Shown here piece after piece: positions 1 to 8,185 of a DNA stretch of 64,000 nt. Source of the stretch: Humidesulfovibrio sp. (lineage in GTDB: Bacteria; Desulfobacterota; Desulfovibrionia; Desulfovibrionales; Desulfovibrionaceae); assembly GCF_031082295.1 (NCBI RefSeq), contig NZ_JAVHLD010000011.1, positions 1 to 64,000 of the forward strand, read 5' to 3'. Each line of letters starts with the position of its first letter. Within the stretch, counting starts at the first letter, position 1. The translations under genes and the position numbers were made by a program. A model generated the notes under the pieces. That model ran no database searches. It had not been told where the DNA came from and saw only the letters and a program-made list of their open reading frames with translations.

Positions 1-54
1 AATCTTACGGCTGTCGACAGCATAGATGGGCCTCAGGCCACCGGCCGCCGGAGG

Positions 55-345
55 CTATTCGGCTTTCGTCGGCCCAAGGGTCACGGGCGCGCGGCCTTCG
101 CGCAGGTCGGCGAAGGCTTGGAGCAGGCGTTGTTGCACGGCCTCCCAGCCGCCTGGCGCGTGGGGGAGCTGGCAGCCGGTGCAGTCCTTGACGAGTCCGC
201 GCCAGCCGGGGTTGCCGCCGCAATTTTTGAGGAAGTAGAGCGGGCAGTAGCAGAACAGGCAGTTGAAGGAGCCCGGATCGGCGTTCTTGTGGCAGGGGAA
301 GTATTCGCAGGCGGTGTTTTGCACGTGCTTGAAGTGTTCGCTCAT
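55..345 (-). CDS. Cysteine-rich small-domain protein
   Basis: A 96-residue protein with eight cysteines in the first 60 residues (C13, C18, C29, C32, C34, C42, C55, C58) in a pattern like the Cys-rich small domain family, a presumed metal-binding zinc-finger-like fold of unknown function that is often encoded near cobalamin genes. Its ATG overlaps the stop of the upstream yjbQ-like gene (ATGA), so the two are translationally coupled, and cobM lies just before that. The context suggests a role linked to corrinoid or metal handling, but this is inference. No signal peptide is visible, so it should be cytoplasmic. Confidence 0.75.
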   Translation of the reverse strand: MSEHFKHVQNTACEYFPCHKNADPGSFNCLFCYCPLYFLKNCGGNPGWRGLVKDCTGCQLPHAPGGWEAVQQRLLQAFADLREGRAPVTLGPTKAE

Positions 346-761
346 TGGTCCTCCCCGGCGGCAATGGCGGAGGGCAGGAACTGCACCAGGACGGTGCGCC
401 GCCTGGGGCCGTCGAACTCGCAGAAATAGATTTTCTGCCAGGTGCCCAGTTGCAGCCGCCCGCCGCTGACCGGCACCATTTGCGAGGGTCCCATGAGGCT
501 GGTCTTGATGTGCGCGTCGGAATTGCCCTCGGCGTGGCGGAAGTCTGCGCGATTGGGCACGAGGTGGGCCAGATGCGCCAGCATGTCGCGCTTGACGTCC
601 GGGTCCGCGCCCTCGTTGATGGTGATGCCAGCGGTGGTGTGCGGCGAGTAGACGAGCGCGGCGCCGTCAGACAGGCCGGACTCCCGCACGGCCTGGGCGA
701 CCTCGGCGGTGATGTCCAGAAATTCCTCGCGCCGGGTGGTGGAGAGCGTGAACTGCCGCAT
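342..761 (-). CDS. YjbQ/UPF0047 family protein
   Basis: A 139-residue protein of the YjbQ (UPF0047) family, some members of which have secondary thiamine-phosphate synthase activity. It has the family core with S-P-H-T-T-A-G-I near residues 40-46 and a following N-E-G-A-D-P-D segment. The start chosen is the ATG at 761, which shares its A with the TGA of cobM (TGATG) and is preceded by a GGAGG-type ribosome site; an upstream in-frame start would add 16 residues inside cobM. Its physiological role here is not known, and its placement between cobM and a Cys-rich protein is by operon structure only. Confidence 0.85.
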   Translation of the reverse strand: MRQFTLSTTRREEFLDITAEVAQAVRESGLSDGAALVYSPHTTAGITINEGADPDVKRDMLAHLAHLVPNRADFRHAEGNSDAHIKTSLMGPSQMVPVSGGRLQLGTWQKIYFCEFDGPRRRTVLVQFLPSAIAAGEDQ

Positions 762-1561
762 CAATCCTCCTCTTTTACGTCCTGGCCTTCGCTCCAGCCG
801 CCCCTCCAACCATGGGAAAAGTCCGGGGCGTAGAGTTTGGACTGCGAGTCCTCGGCCGGGAGGTCCTGGCCGGGCAGGACGAGAAAGACGGTCTGCCGGG
901 TGAAGCCGTGGGCGCGGGCGGCCTGGGCCAGGTTGGCCAGGCTGGTGCGCACCACCTCGCCACCGGGCCAGCCGATCTTGTGGCCCAGCACCACGAGGGT
1001 ATCCGGTGCGTAGCCTCCTTCGAGCAGTTCGGCCTGGACGCGCTCAGGCTCGGAGGCCGAGAGCAGCACGGCAAGGGCCGCGCCGTGGGCGGCGAGCTTT
1101 GGCAGGGCCTCGGTCTCGGGCACCGGGGTGCGGCCGGACAGGCGCGTGACGATGAAGCTTTGCGGCCCGCCTGGCACGGTGAGGGAGACCTTGGCGGCGG
1201 CGGCGGTGGCGAAGGCCGAGGATACGCCGGGCACCACGTCCCAGTCGATGCCGTCGGCGTCGAGCAGGGCCGCCTGTTCGCGCACGGCGCCGAAGAGGGC
1301 TGGCTCGCCGGTGTGCACCCGCGCGGCCAGGCCGCCGGCTTTGGCGCAGTCGCGCAGCAGGGCGTGGGTTTCGGGCAGGGAGAGCGGCGCGGAATCGATA
1401 AGCGGCACGCCGGGCCGGGCGACGGCCAGCACCTGGCGCGGAACGAGCGACCCGGCGTAGACGATGAGGTCGGCGCTGGAGATGAGCCGCGCGCCCTTGA
1501 CGGTGATGAGCTCGGGGTCGCCGGGCCCGGCGCCGATGAACCAGACTTTACCTTGGGCCAC
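761..1561 (-). CDS. cobM: Cobalt-precorrin-4 C11-methyltransferase
   Basis: A SAM-dependent uroporphyrin-III C-methyltransferase-like enzyme (CobM/CbiF) that methylates C-11 of (cobalt-)precorrin-4 in corrin ring synthesis. The N-terminus has the family signature G-A-G-P-G-D-P-E-L-I-T-V followed by A-D-L-I-V-Y-A-G-S-L-V. The start is taken as GTG at 1561 because a strong GGGGGAGGGG lies four to five bases upstream; TTG at 1585 would add eight unlikely residues. It gives 266 aa, the normal family length. It lies about 30 bases after a strong terminator that follows roo, so it must rely on read-through or on a promoter close to its start. Other cobalamin genes lie at 20.7-24.9 kb. Confidence 0.92.
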   Translation of the reverse strand: MAQGKVWFIGAGPGDPELITVKGARLISSADLIVYAGSLVPRQVLAVARPGVPLIDSAPLSLPETHALLRDCAKAGGLAARVHTGEPALFGAVREQAALLDADGIDWDVVPGVSSAFATAAAAKVSLTVPGGPQSFIVTRLSGRTPVPETEALPKLAAHGAALAVLLSASEPERVQAELLEGGYAPDTLVVLGHKIGWPGGEVVRTSLANLAQAARAHGFTRQTVFLVLPGQDLPAEDSQSKLYAPDFSHGWRGGWSEGQDVKEED

Positions 1562-1592
1562 TGCCCCTCCCCCGCTCACGGACAAGCTGAAG

Positions 1593-1622
1593 AAAAAAAG
1601 GGGAGGGCGCGCGGCCCTCCCC
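1593..1622 (-). terminator. Rho-independent terminator after roo
   Basis: On the minus strand, a GGGGAGGGC / GCCCTCCCC stem of nine pairs with a five-base loop is followed by seven T residues. It lies 17 bases after the roo stop codon and about 32 bases before the cobM start. Confidence 0.88.
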
Positions 1623-1639
1623 CGAGATGGACGCTAAGC

Positions 1640-2857
1640 CTAGGCGGCAGCCAGCTTGGCCTTGATGGCCTGGCCGACCTTCTGGCCCAGCTCGTAACAG
1701 GCCTGGAAGGTTTCGTGATCCGGGCGGTTTTTCACCTTCACGGCGGGCTCTACCAGCTCCATGCCCATGCCGGTGAGGTGCTCGCTCAGAATCTTCACGC
1801 ACTCGCCGCTCCAGCCGAAGGAGCCGAAGGCCGCGCCTATCTTGTTCTGGGGGCGCAGGCCCTTCATGTAGGTCAGCACGTCGGCCATCAGCGGCAGAAT
1901 GCCGTTGTTGTGCGTGGGCGAGCCCACGATGACCGCCGCGGCGTCGAAGACCTCGCTCATGACGGCGCTGTGGTGGTTGTGCTTGACGCTCATGATGCGC
2001 ACGCTCACGCCCTCGGACATCAGGCCGTCGCAGATGGCCCGGGCCATCTTCTCGGTGCTGTGCCACATGGTGTCGTACACGATGACGGCCTTGTTGGCGG
2101 GCTTCTGCAGGGCGAACCCGCGGTAGGAGTTCAGCGCAAAGGCCACGTCATCCTTGCCGCGCCACATGAGGCCGTGGTCCGGGCAGAGCATGTCGATGTC
2201 CAGGTTCATGGCGGCCAGGGCGTCCAGGGTCTTCAGGACCATGGGCGAGTATGGCAGCACGATGTTGGCGTAGTAGTCGGCCATGAGGCGCTTCAGGATG
2301 CTGCGGTCCACCTCGTCGGCGAAGCGCTCGGTGGTGGCCCAGTTCTGGCCGAAGGCGTCGGAGCAGAAGGCGATCTTGTCTTCGGGGATGTAGGAAACCA
2401 TGTTGTCGGGCCAGTGCAGCATGCGCGTCTCGATGAACTGGATGGTGCGCTTGCCTATGCTGATGGAGGAGCCCGTGGGCACGACCTCGATGGGCCAGTC
2501 CGCGGAGTTGTGATAGAAGGAGCGCAGGGCCTTTTCGCCCATGGGCGAGCAGAAGATCTTCTCCGGCTTGAAGCGGTCCACGATGCAGTCAAGGCAGCCC
2601 GCGTGGTCCGGCTCCAGGTGGTTCACCACCAGGTAGTCGATCTTGGGCATGCCGCCGCAGGCCTGGGACACGGCGCACAAAAGCTCGGACAGGTAGTCGC
2701 TCTTGACGGTGTCGATGAGCACGGTCTTTTCATCGCGCACCAGGAAGGCGTTGTAGGTGGTGCCGCGCGGCGACAGGGAATAGCCGTGAAAATCGCGGCT
2801 GTCCCAATCAACTGCGCCCACCCAGAAGATGTCTTTTTTGATCTCAACGGGCTTCAT
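1640..2857 (-). CDS. roo: Rubredoxin:oxygen oxidoreductase (flavodiiron protein)
   Basis: A 405-residue A-type flavodiiron protein that reduces O2 to water with electrons from rubredoxin in the cytoplasm. The N-terminal metallo-beta-lactamase domain carries the diiron ligands H80-x-E82-x-D84-H85, a later S-D-A-F aspartate and the C-P-D-H-G-L histidine; the C-terminal third is a flavodoxin domain (V-Y-D-T-M-W-H-S-T-E for FMN phosphate). The ATG at 2857 is chosen because GGAG lies seven bases upstream; ten extra upstream residues do not match the family. It is the last gene of the perR-rbr-sor-rubredoxin run, next to its presumed electron donor, and ends at a strong terminator. Confidence 0.95.
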   Translation of the reverse strand: MKPVEIKKDIFWVGAVDWDSRDFHGYSLSPRGTTYNAFLVRDEKTVLIDTVKSDYLSELLCAVSQACGGMPKIDYLVVNHLEPDHAGCLDCIVDRFKPEKIFCSPMGEKALRSFYHNSADWPIEVVPTGSSISIGKRTIQFIETRMLHWPDNMVSYIPEDKIAFCSDAFGQNWATTERFADEVDRSILKRLMADYYANIVLPYSPMVLKTLDALAAMNLDIDMLCPDHGLMWRGKDDVAFALNSYRGFALQKPANKAVIVYDTMWHSTEKMARAICDGLMSEGVSVRIMSVKHNHHSAVMSEVFDAAAVIVGSPTHNNGILPLMADVLTYMKGLRPQNKIGAAFGSFGWSGECVKILSEHLTGMGMELVEPAVKVKNRPDHETFQACYELGQKVGQAIKAKLAAA

Positions 2858-2944
2858 GCATTTTCTCCATGCGTTGGGTAAAAACAAAGAGCAGCCCCGG
2901 TTGCAGCGGGGAGTCCAAAATATCGTTACTGAAGTGGAAACATG

Positions 2945-2975
2945 GGGAGCGCCCCCTTGTCAAGAAGGCGCTCCC
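2945..2975 (-). terminator. Inverted repeat between rubredoxin gene and roo
   Basis: A perfect nine-pair stem GGGAGCGCC / GGCGCTCCC with a 13-base loop begins about 35 bases after the rubredoxin stop. The following T-rich stretch on the minus strand is weak (ATGTTTCC), so this may be a partial terminator, or an RNA-stability hairpin that adjusts roo relative to the upstream genes. A smaller stem CCCCG/CGGGG lies at 2895-2911. Confidence 0.5.
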
Positions 2976-3009
2976 GTTGGCTTTTGGGCAGCTTGGCCGC
3001 TTGGCGCGG

Positions 3010-3402
3010 CTACTCGGGGCTGAAGTTGTCCTTGCTGGCGCCGCAGATGGGGCAGGACCAGGAGGACGGCACGTCATCGAATTTGGTGCCGGGCTTCACG
3101 CCGTTGTCAGGGTCGCCGGAGGCGGGGTCGTAGACGTAGCCACAGATGTTGCACACGTACTTCTGCATGGACGTTTCTCCTGCGACCGGCGTGGGGCAGG
3201 CCACCTCGCGGGTGGAGCCAGGCCCGGCCAGGGGTCGGAAGCATTTCTTGGTGCCGCCGCAGACGGGGCAGCGCCACTCGTCCGGAAGGTCCTCGAACTT
3301 CGTCCCCGCCGGGATCTTGCCTTTGCGGTCGCCCTTGTCAGGGTTGTAGATATAGCCGCAGTTGGTGGTCTGGCACTGGTACATTTCTTCAGGCTGGGCC
3401 AT
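3010..3402 (-). CDS. Tandem double rubredoxin
   Basis: A 130-residue cytoplasmic electron carrier made of two complete rubredoxin domains in one frame. Domain 1 (about residues 5-58) has C10-x4-C15 and C45-x2-C48, the widened first knuckle known from type-2 rubredoxins of Desulfovibrio; domain 2 (79-130) has the normal C84-x2-C87 and C117-x2-C120. A linker of about 20 residues rich in G, P and T joins them. The first start (3402) has AAGGAGA seven bases upstream. The second domain begins with its own ATG (3168) preceded by AGGAG eight bases away, so it could also be made alone as a single rubredoxin. It sits between superoxide reductase and roo, its likely partners. Confidence 0.9.
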   Translation of the reverse strand: MAQPEEMYQCQTTNCGYIYNPDKGDRKGKIPAGTKFEDLPDEWRCPVCGGTKKCFRPLAGPGSTREVACPTPVAGETSMQKYVCNICGYVYDPASGDPDNGVKPGTKFDDVPSSWSCPICGASKDNFSPE

Positions 3403-3435
3403 GCGGCGATCTCCTTTGCTTCGCTTGGCCGGGTA

Positions 3436-3819
3436 CTAGGCCTTGGCCAACCAGAGGCCGTGCAGATTGCAATAGGCACGGGCCGTAACGCCAACGGCGT
3501 CGGTCTTGAACGTCGCCTCCGGGGCATCGCCCGGCTTGAGCCAATGGATGAGGATGTCCTGGCCCGCCGCCAGCTCGATCCACTCGATGTAATGCTTCTC
3601 GTCCATGGGGTGAGGCACGGAGCCGAGTTTCACCTTGTAGCCGCCGGCTACCTTCTCGATGACCGGCACGTGCTTTTCCTTGGACGCGTCAACGGTGTTC
3701 TCGACCTGGAGCACCATGGGCTGGCCGCAACAGACCAAATCTCCGCCGCCGGGATGCACGACGCAGACAATGTTGCCGCAGAGGTCGCATTTATAGATCT
3801 GACCGCATTCTGTCGCCAT
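3436..3819 (-). CDS. dfx: Desulfoferrodoxin (superoxide reductase)
   Basis: A 127-residue two-iron superoxide reductase that converts superoxide to hydrogen peroxide without making O2, using rubredoxin as donor. Domain I has the desulforedoxin-type site C11, C14, C30, C31. Domain II has the catalytic iron ligands H50 (in E-K-H-V-P), H70 and H76 (P-H-P-M-x3-H) and C117 with H120 (C-N-L-H-G), and the conserved glutamate and lysine at 48-49. All ligands are present, so it should be active. It lies between rubrerythrin and the double rubredoxin with short spacers (32 and 33 bases), which fits one operon. Confidence 0.96.
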   Translation of the reverse strand: MATECGQIYKCDLCGNIVCVVHPGGGDLVCCGQPMVLQVENTVDASKEKHVPVIEKVAGGYKVKLGSVPHPMDEKHYIEWIELAAGQDILIHWLKPGDAPEATFKTDAVGVTARAYCNLHGLWLAKA

Positions 3820-3851
3820 AAGCCCTCCTCAATTATTTTGATTTTGTTTGC

Positions 3852-4424
3852 TTACCAGTTTTCTTCGGCCACTTCGAAGTGGGCCTGCGGGTGGTCGCAA
3901 GCCGGGCACTTGTTGGGCGCGGCCTGGCCCTCGTGAACGTATCCGCAGTTGCGGCAACGCCAGGCGACGGCGGTGTCTTTCTTGAAGACCTTGCCCGTCT
4001 CGATGTTCTTGGCCAGGGCGTTGAAACGTTTCTCGTGGAAGCGCTCGGCCACGGCGATGGCGTCGAAGATGCAAGCGATGTCCTGGAAGCCTTCCTCGCG
4101 CGCGATGGCGGCGAACTCGGGGTACATGCTGACCTGCTCGTGGTTCTCGCCACCGGCGGAAGCCTTCAGGTTTTCCAGCGTGCTGCCGATGGTGCCGGCC
4201 GGGAAGGCCGCGGTGATCTCGACTTCGCCGCCCTCAAGGAGCTTGAACAGGCGCTTGGCGTGCTCCTTTTCCTGGTTGGCGGTTTCTTCGAACACGGCGG
4301 ATATCTGGACATAGCCTTCCTTTTTGGCAGCCGCTGCGAAGTAGGTGTAGCGGTTGCGGGCCTGGGATTCCCCGGCGAAGGCGGCGAGGATGTTTTTCTC
4401 GGTGCGCGTTCCACGAATGCTCAT
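3852..4424 (-). CDS. rbr: Rubrerythrin
   Basis: A 190-residue rubrerythrin, an NADH-linked peroxide-reducing protein that acts with rubredoxin in the cytoplasm. The four-helix diiron domain (about 1-145) carries the repeated E-x-x-x motifs (A-F-A-G-E-S-Q-A-R-N, E-E-T-A-N-Q-E-K-E-H, A-E-R-F-H-E). The C-terminal rubredoxin-like domain has C-R-N-C-G-Y and C-P-A-C-D. Length and domain order are standard. It follows perR by 112 bases, a gap without a clear terminator. It removes the peroxide produced by the superoxide reductase encoded next to it. Confidence 0.96.
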   Translation of the reverse strand: MSIRGTRTEKNILAAFAGESQARNRYTYFAAAAKKEGYVQISAVFEETANQEKEHAKRLFKLLEGGEVEITAAFPAGTIGSTLENLKASAGGENHEQVSMYPEFAAIAREEGFQDIACIFDAIAVAERFHEKRFNALAKNIETGKVFKKDTAVAWRCRNCGYVHEGQAAPNKCPACDHPQAHFEVAEENW

Positions 4425-4536
4425 TGATTCTCTCCTGTTCTGTGCCGTTCCGCTTGGTCCGGCAAATGCCTACTTTTCAAACCCTAACACAATACGTAGA
4501 GAGCACCAGAGAAAAATGACTGATAATAAAACCTGC

Positions 4537-4941
4537 TCAGCAGTCTTTTCCGGCGCAGATTGGACACACGCCAACAAACTCCACGTCGCACCGCAGGCTC
4601 GAATACCCCATGGACTGCTCCACAGGAAGTTCTGGCAAGTCAAGAGGATACTCAAGGTCATCCACCCGGCCGCAGACTGAGCAACGCAAATGGGGATGAG
4701 CCGCCGGGTTGCCGTCGAAACGCTTCTGCGTTCCGGCCCCGCCCAGGCGCAACACAACCCCCCTGCTGCTCAAGAAGTCCAGGTTCCTGTATACGGTTCC
4801 CAGGCTGATGCGGGGCAGGATCTTGCGCACCATGTCGTAGACCTCGTCAGCGGTGGGGTGCGTCTTCACCTTGCGCAGCTCCGCTAGAATCGTCTCACGC
4901 TGGCGGGACAGGCGCGCCCCCTTGTTCTCATCAGACTTCAT
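4537..4941 (-). CDS. perR: PerR-type Fur-family peroxide regulator
   Basis: A 134-residue Fur-superfamily repressor. Aligned by eye to Bacillus PerR at a constant offset of nine residues, the regulatory metal ligands H28, D76, H82, H84 and D95 are all present; the aspartate at 95 is the residue typical of PerR rather than Fur. Structural zinc cysteines are C87, C90, C126 and C129. The N-terminal winged helix contains T-H-P-T-A-D-E-V-Y and G-T-V-Y-R-N-L. It is first in a run with rbr, sor, rubredoxin and roo, and a PerR-box-like dyad overlaps its own promoter, so autoregulation and control of the operon are likely. Confidence 0.92.
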   Translation of the reverse strand: MKSDENKGARLSRQRETILAELRKVKTHPTADEVYDMVRKILPRISLGTVYRNLDFLSSRGVVLRLGGAGTQKRFDGNPAAHPHLRCSVCGRVDDLEYPLDLPELPVEQSMGYSSLRCDVEFVGVCPICAGKDC

Positions 4942-4957
4942 ATTTACCTCTCAGTGC

Positions 4958-4972
4958 TGAGAATAATTACTA
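4958..4972 (-). promoter_or_regulatory. perR: Candidate PerR box
   Basis: The minus-strand 15-mer TAGTAATTATTCTCA matches the Bacillus PerR box TTATAATNATTATAA at 10 of 14 defined positions and overlaps the predicted -10 element of perR. The match is by eye; whether this lineage uses the same box is not shown. Confidence 0.45.
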
Positions 4973-4995
4973 GTATCGTTGAGTGGTAATGTCAA
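4967..4995 (-). promoter_or_regulatory. perR: Sigma-70-type promoter for perR operon
   Basis: On the minus strand a perfect -35 TTGACA (4990-4995) is followed after 17 bases by TAGTAA (4967-4972) as -10, about 26 bases before the perR ATG. The -10 lies inside the candidate PerR operator. Confidence 0.6.
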
Positions 4996-5088
4996 GACCA
5001 CATACGGCACCTTTATCCGAATCGGACTACGTTGCCAATGCTGCCAAAGGTCGGCAATATGCCATTAACACGGGCTATATTCGGAAAC

Positions 5089-5120
5089 GACAAGGCCCGC
5101 TGCAAGCAACGGGCCTTGTG
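5089..5120 (-). terminator. Terminator after PilZ gene
   Basis: The stem ACAAGGCCCG / CGGGCCTTGT (5090-5099 and 5110-5119) with a ten-base loop lies just past the PilZ gene stop. The minus-strand tail is a short T-rich stretch (TCGTTTCC). It closes the cytochrome-MCP-PilZ operon and separates it from perR. Confidence 0.75.
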
Positions 5121-5123
5121 TTC

Positions 5124-5453
5124 TCAGCTGATGAGGCCTTGAAGTTCGCTTAATGCCATCTCGACCGGCTGAAGGAACTGGACTCCGATCTCCTGCCCCG
5201 CTTTCCAGCGGATCATTGCCGACAGGTTCTGCAGCCTGCCCCCATCGTGTACGCCCTGTAGCGACAGGGTGAGAGGGGAATCGGCGAACTCCGCAACAGA
5301 CTCAAGGACCTTCAGGCGAGCTCCGCCGGAGCTGATGTCAACCAGGCCCAACTTGCAGCGCTTCGCCCCCTGCACGATTACGCAAACGGTCTCGATTCCG
5401 TAGGCGCATAGCTGGATGCGGACGTATTTCCGACGCTCTTCGTGTGTCTCCAT
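5124..5453 (-). CDS. PilZ domain protein
   Basis: A 109-residue single-domain PilZ protein, a receptor for cyclic di-GMP. It has the two binding motifs: R-R-K-Y-V-R near residues 7-12 (RxxxR) and D-I-S-S-G-G-A-R-L near 39-47 (D/NxSxxG). No other domain is present, so it probably works by binding a partner. It starts 40 bases after a haem-containing chemoreceptor gene, with AAGGAGG ahead of its ATG, so it is likely co-transcribed and may tie c-di-GMP to the motility response of that receptor. The partner is not known. Confidence 0.9.
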   Translation of the reverse strand: METHEERRKYVRIQLCAYGIETVCVIVQGAKRCKLGLVDISSGGARLKVLESVAEFADSPLTLSLQGVHDGGRLQNLSAMIRWKAGQEIGVQFLQPVEMALSELQGLIS

Positions 5454-5493
5454 ATGTGCATTTCCTCCTTAGCAAGAGGGCTAAGGAAGTACT

Positions 5494-7518
5494 CTACTCG
5501 TTCGCGCGGAATTTTTCAACAAGCTTTGCCAAATCTTTCGACATCTCCGCCACCTCGCGGATGCGGTCATTGGCGCCCTGGACATCCTGCGACATCTGCC
5601 CGGAGAGGTGATTTATCTCGCTGACATTCATGTTGATTTCTTCGCTCGTGGCCGACTGTTGCTCCGCCGCGGTGGCGATGGAGCGCACCATGTCGGCGAT
5701 ATGGTCAGAGGCGTCCACAATCTGCTTGAGCACGCCGCCAGCGCCGCCAGCAAGCTCCGTGGTCTTGTCCACCCGCTCCTTGGCGGTGTTCATCTCACGC
5801 ACAGCGTCCGCCGTGCTCTGCTGAATATGCTTGATGGCCGACTCGACCTCCTTGGTGGCGGTCATGGTCTTCTCGGCCAGCTTGCGGACCTCGTCGGCCA
5901 CGACGGCGAAGCCGCGCCCGGCGTCGCCCGCGCGGGCTGCCTCGATGGCGGCGTTCAGCGCCAGCAGGTTGGTCTGGTCGGCGATGTCGTTAATGACGCT
6001 CATGACCTGGCCGATGTCCTTGGCGCTCAGGGACAGCTGCCCCAAGGCCTGGGACAGGCTCTCGGCGGTATCGGCCACGTGCTGGATCTCGGCCAGGGTG
6101 CTCTGCACCATCTCCCCGCCCTCGCGGGCCACGCTGTTGGCCTTGTTCGAGGCCTCGGAGGTTTCGCCCGCGTTTCTCGCGACCTCAAGCACGGTGGAGT
6201 TCATCTCCTCCATGGCGGTGGCCATCTGGGTCGTGCGGTCGGCAGCGGAATCCATGCCCTTGGTAAGGTCTTCCATCTGCCCGCTGATGACATGGGAGGC
6301 CTGCTCCAGCTTCAGCGCCACCTGCGTGACATCATTGGCCACGTTGAGCAGGTTCTGCCGGTTGGCCTCGATGCGTGTCCTGGCCTGCTCTTCCTGAGTC
6401 AGGTCCACCAGGACGCAGACCACGCCCACCAAACCGCCCTTGGCGTCCCTAAGCGGAGAAGCCTCGGCATAGAGGGGGAAGGTCACCCCGTCCTTGCGGG
6501 TGTAGGAGAGCTTGCCGCTGGCGGCCTTGCCGGTGTCAAGCACCTTCTTTGCGTTTGAGGGCTTGCTGGGGTCGTTATAGAACACCTTGGACACGGACTG
6601 CCCGAGCGTCTCGTCATCCGCTTTGCCCAGAATGGCCCGCATGGGCGCATTGACGTAGTTCAGGTTGCCGTCCTTGTCGGCCACGTACATGGGCACGATG
6701 ATGCCGTCGAGCAGCCCCTTGCTGTACTCCAGCTGGTCCTTGATGCGCCCGACCATGACGCCGAGGTGATCGGCCAAACGAGCAAGCCGGTCCTCGCCAG
6801 GCACCTTGAACTGGGCGTTCAGGTCGCCCTGCAGAACCTGGTCGGCGCTCTGCTCAATGGAGGTGATGCGGCGGATGACCACGCGCTTGAAGAAGCTGAA
6901 CAGCACGAAGCTCAAGGCCACCATGCCGCCCAAAGACAGCAGCGCGGTCATGACCTGGGTCAGATACAGGGAACTGAACTGCTCGGACAGGTCCTGCTGC
7001 ATGATCATGGCGCCGAGAATGGGCTTGCTCTTGCCGTGGCAGTGATGGCATTCCGGCTCGTTGGCGATGGTCTTCACTTCAGTGTAGAAGCGCGACCCGT
7101 TCATGGTCATGACGTCACCGCCCTCGTACTTCTCCTTCAGGGCGCGTTCAATCATGGCGTTGCATTCTTCATGCACAAGCACGTCTTTGGCGTCCTTGCG
7201 CTCGGTGGCGTTCTGCGTGGCGTAGGTGATGTTGCCCTTGTAGTCCACCATGTAGACTTCAATGGTCTTGTGCTGCTTGTCCAGGTCGGCGAAGCGCTCC
7301 CGGGTGGCCTTGTTGTCGCCCAGTCGCATGGGCTCCTCAACCGCCATGGAGATCATCTGCGCGGAGCGCAGCGCGTTGGCCTTGACCTCGGAAAGCATCG
7401 CCTTCTTCTGCCAGAAGGAGGTGGCCAGGAACAAACCGAGAAACACCACGCCGGACACGGCGCAGGTGAGGACCAGGATGCGGAAGGTCAGGGAGGTGTT
7501 GAATCTTTCGGATAATTT
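5494..7518 (-). CDS. Haem-binding methyl-accepting chemotaxis protein with PAS domain
   Basis: A 674-residue chemoreceptor of the DcrA-like type known from Desulfovibrio. Order: transmembrane helix 1 (about 13-37), periplasmic sensor domain with one c-type haem site C158-H-H-C161-H162, transmembrane helix 2 (about 189-211), HAMP, PAS (about 275-390), then the signalling domain with the hairpin tip containing [18 protein letters not shown]. The covalent haem on the outside suggests sensing of redox state or oxygen. The ATG at 7518 has AGGAGG six bases upstream. It starts 13 bases after a tetraheme cytochrome gene, a possible electron partner, and is followed by a PilZ gene. Confidence 0.94.
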   Translation of the reverse strand, partial: KLSERFNTSLTFRILVLTCAVSGVVFLGLFLATSFWQKKAMLSEVKANALRSAQMISMAVEEPMRLGDNKATRERFADLDKQHKTIEVYMVDYKGNITYATQNATERKDAKDVLVHEECNAMIERALKEKYEGGDVMTMNGSRFYTEVKTIANEPECHHCHGKSKPILGAMIMQQDLSEQFSSLYLTQVMTALLSLGGMVALSFVLFSFFKRVVIRRITSIEQSADQVLQGDLNAQFKVPGEDRLARLADHLGVMVGRIKDQLEYSKGLLDGIIVPMYVADKDGNLNYVNAPMRAILGKADDETLGQSVSKVFYNDPSKPSNAKKVLDTGKAASGKLSYTRKDGVTFPLYAEASPLRDAKGGLVGVVCVLVDLTQEEQARTRIEANRQNLLNVANDVTQVALKLEQASHVISGQMEDLTKGMDSAADRTTQMATAMEEMNSTVLEVARNAGETSEASNKANSVAREGGEMVQSTLAEIQHVADTAESLSQALGQLSLSAKDIGQVMSVINDIADQTNLLALNAAIEAARAGDAGRGFAVVADEVRKLAEKTMTATKEVESAIKHIQQSTADAVREMNTAKERVDKTTELAGGAGGVLKQIVDASDHIADMVRSIATAAEQQSATSEEINMNVSEINHLSGQMSQDVQGANDRIREVAEMSKDLAKLVEKFRANE

Positions 7519-7531
7519 CATTCCATACCTC

Positions 7532-8014
7532 CTAGTGGGCTCCGCCAAAGAGCATGGGCTTGAAGCGGAAATTGGAAACCCGCTCGGAGTTGTGGCACTT
7601 CTCGCACTCCTTGACGTTCATGCGGCCCTTGCCCTTGATGAGGTCCTTCTTGCCGCCGGAGTCAACATGCGCCGAACCGGGACCGTGGCAGACTTCGCAA
7701 CCGGCGTGGGCCAGGTCCGGGGTCTTCTCAAAGCTCACGAAGCCGCCGGGTTGGCCGTAGCCTGTGGTATGGCAGGCATAGCATTCCTTCTGCTCTTCCG
7801 GCGTCAGCTTCTTGGCCATGATTTTGATGCTGCGATCAGAATGGGCCTTCTTGGCGAACTTGGAAAAATTCGAATATTCCTTGTCGTGGCAGCCTGCGCA
7901 AGTGGCCGTTCCAACGAAGGTATTGGCGGCCTGGACAGTCGAAGGCTGGAGGATTGCTCCTGCCAACAAGACAAGGCCAGCCAGCAGGGAGCTGAATATG
8001 ACTTTCCTTTTCAC
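7532..8014 (-). CDS. Periplasmic tetraheme cytochrome c
   Basis: A 160-residue exported cytochrome with a Sec signal peptide (about 1-30, ending V-Q-A-A) and four CxxCH haem sites: CAGCH, CYACH, CEVCH and CEKCH. The spacing and the [11 protein letters not shown] segment resemble the cytochrome c554 family rather than cytochrome c3. The GTG at 8014 is chosen because it has AAGGAGG six bases upstream and is followed directly by K-R-K and a hydrophobic stretch; the longer frame adds 33 residues with no signal-like features. It precedes the haem chemoreceptor gene in the same operon, so it may feed electrons to, or share the signal of, that receptor. Confidence 0.92.
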   Translation of the reverse strand: MKRKVIFSSLLAGLVLLAGAILQPSTVQAANTFVGTATCAGCHDKEYSNFSKFAKKAHSDRSIKIMAKKLTPEEQKECYACHTTGYGQPGGFVSFEKTPDLAHAGCEVCHGPGSAHVDSGGKKDLIKGKGRMNVKECEKCHNSERVSNFRFKPMLFGGAH

Positions 8015-8185
8015 CAAGCACCTCCTTGGGTCCCAGAGCCTATTGCGTAGCACATTTCGTACATGACTAAACACGACATTACACAAACCTTGTGATTTTG
8101 TAAACGCTTGCAAAAGTAAACAGCAGTCATGTCTCCACGACTGCCGCTACTTCATCGGTCGCTATTACAGAAACTTAAGGGAGGA

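Noticed and set aside
812-2881. Plus-strand open frame of 689 codons
   Set aside because: It lies antisense to cobM and roo, is rich in H, G and A as expected for a high-GC shadow frame, and resembles no protein.
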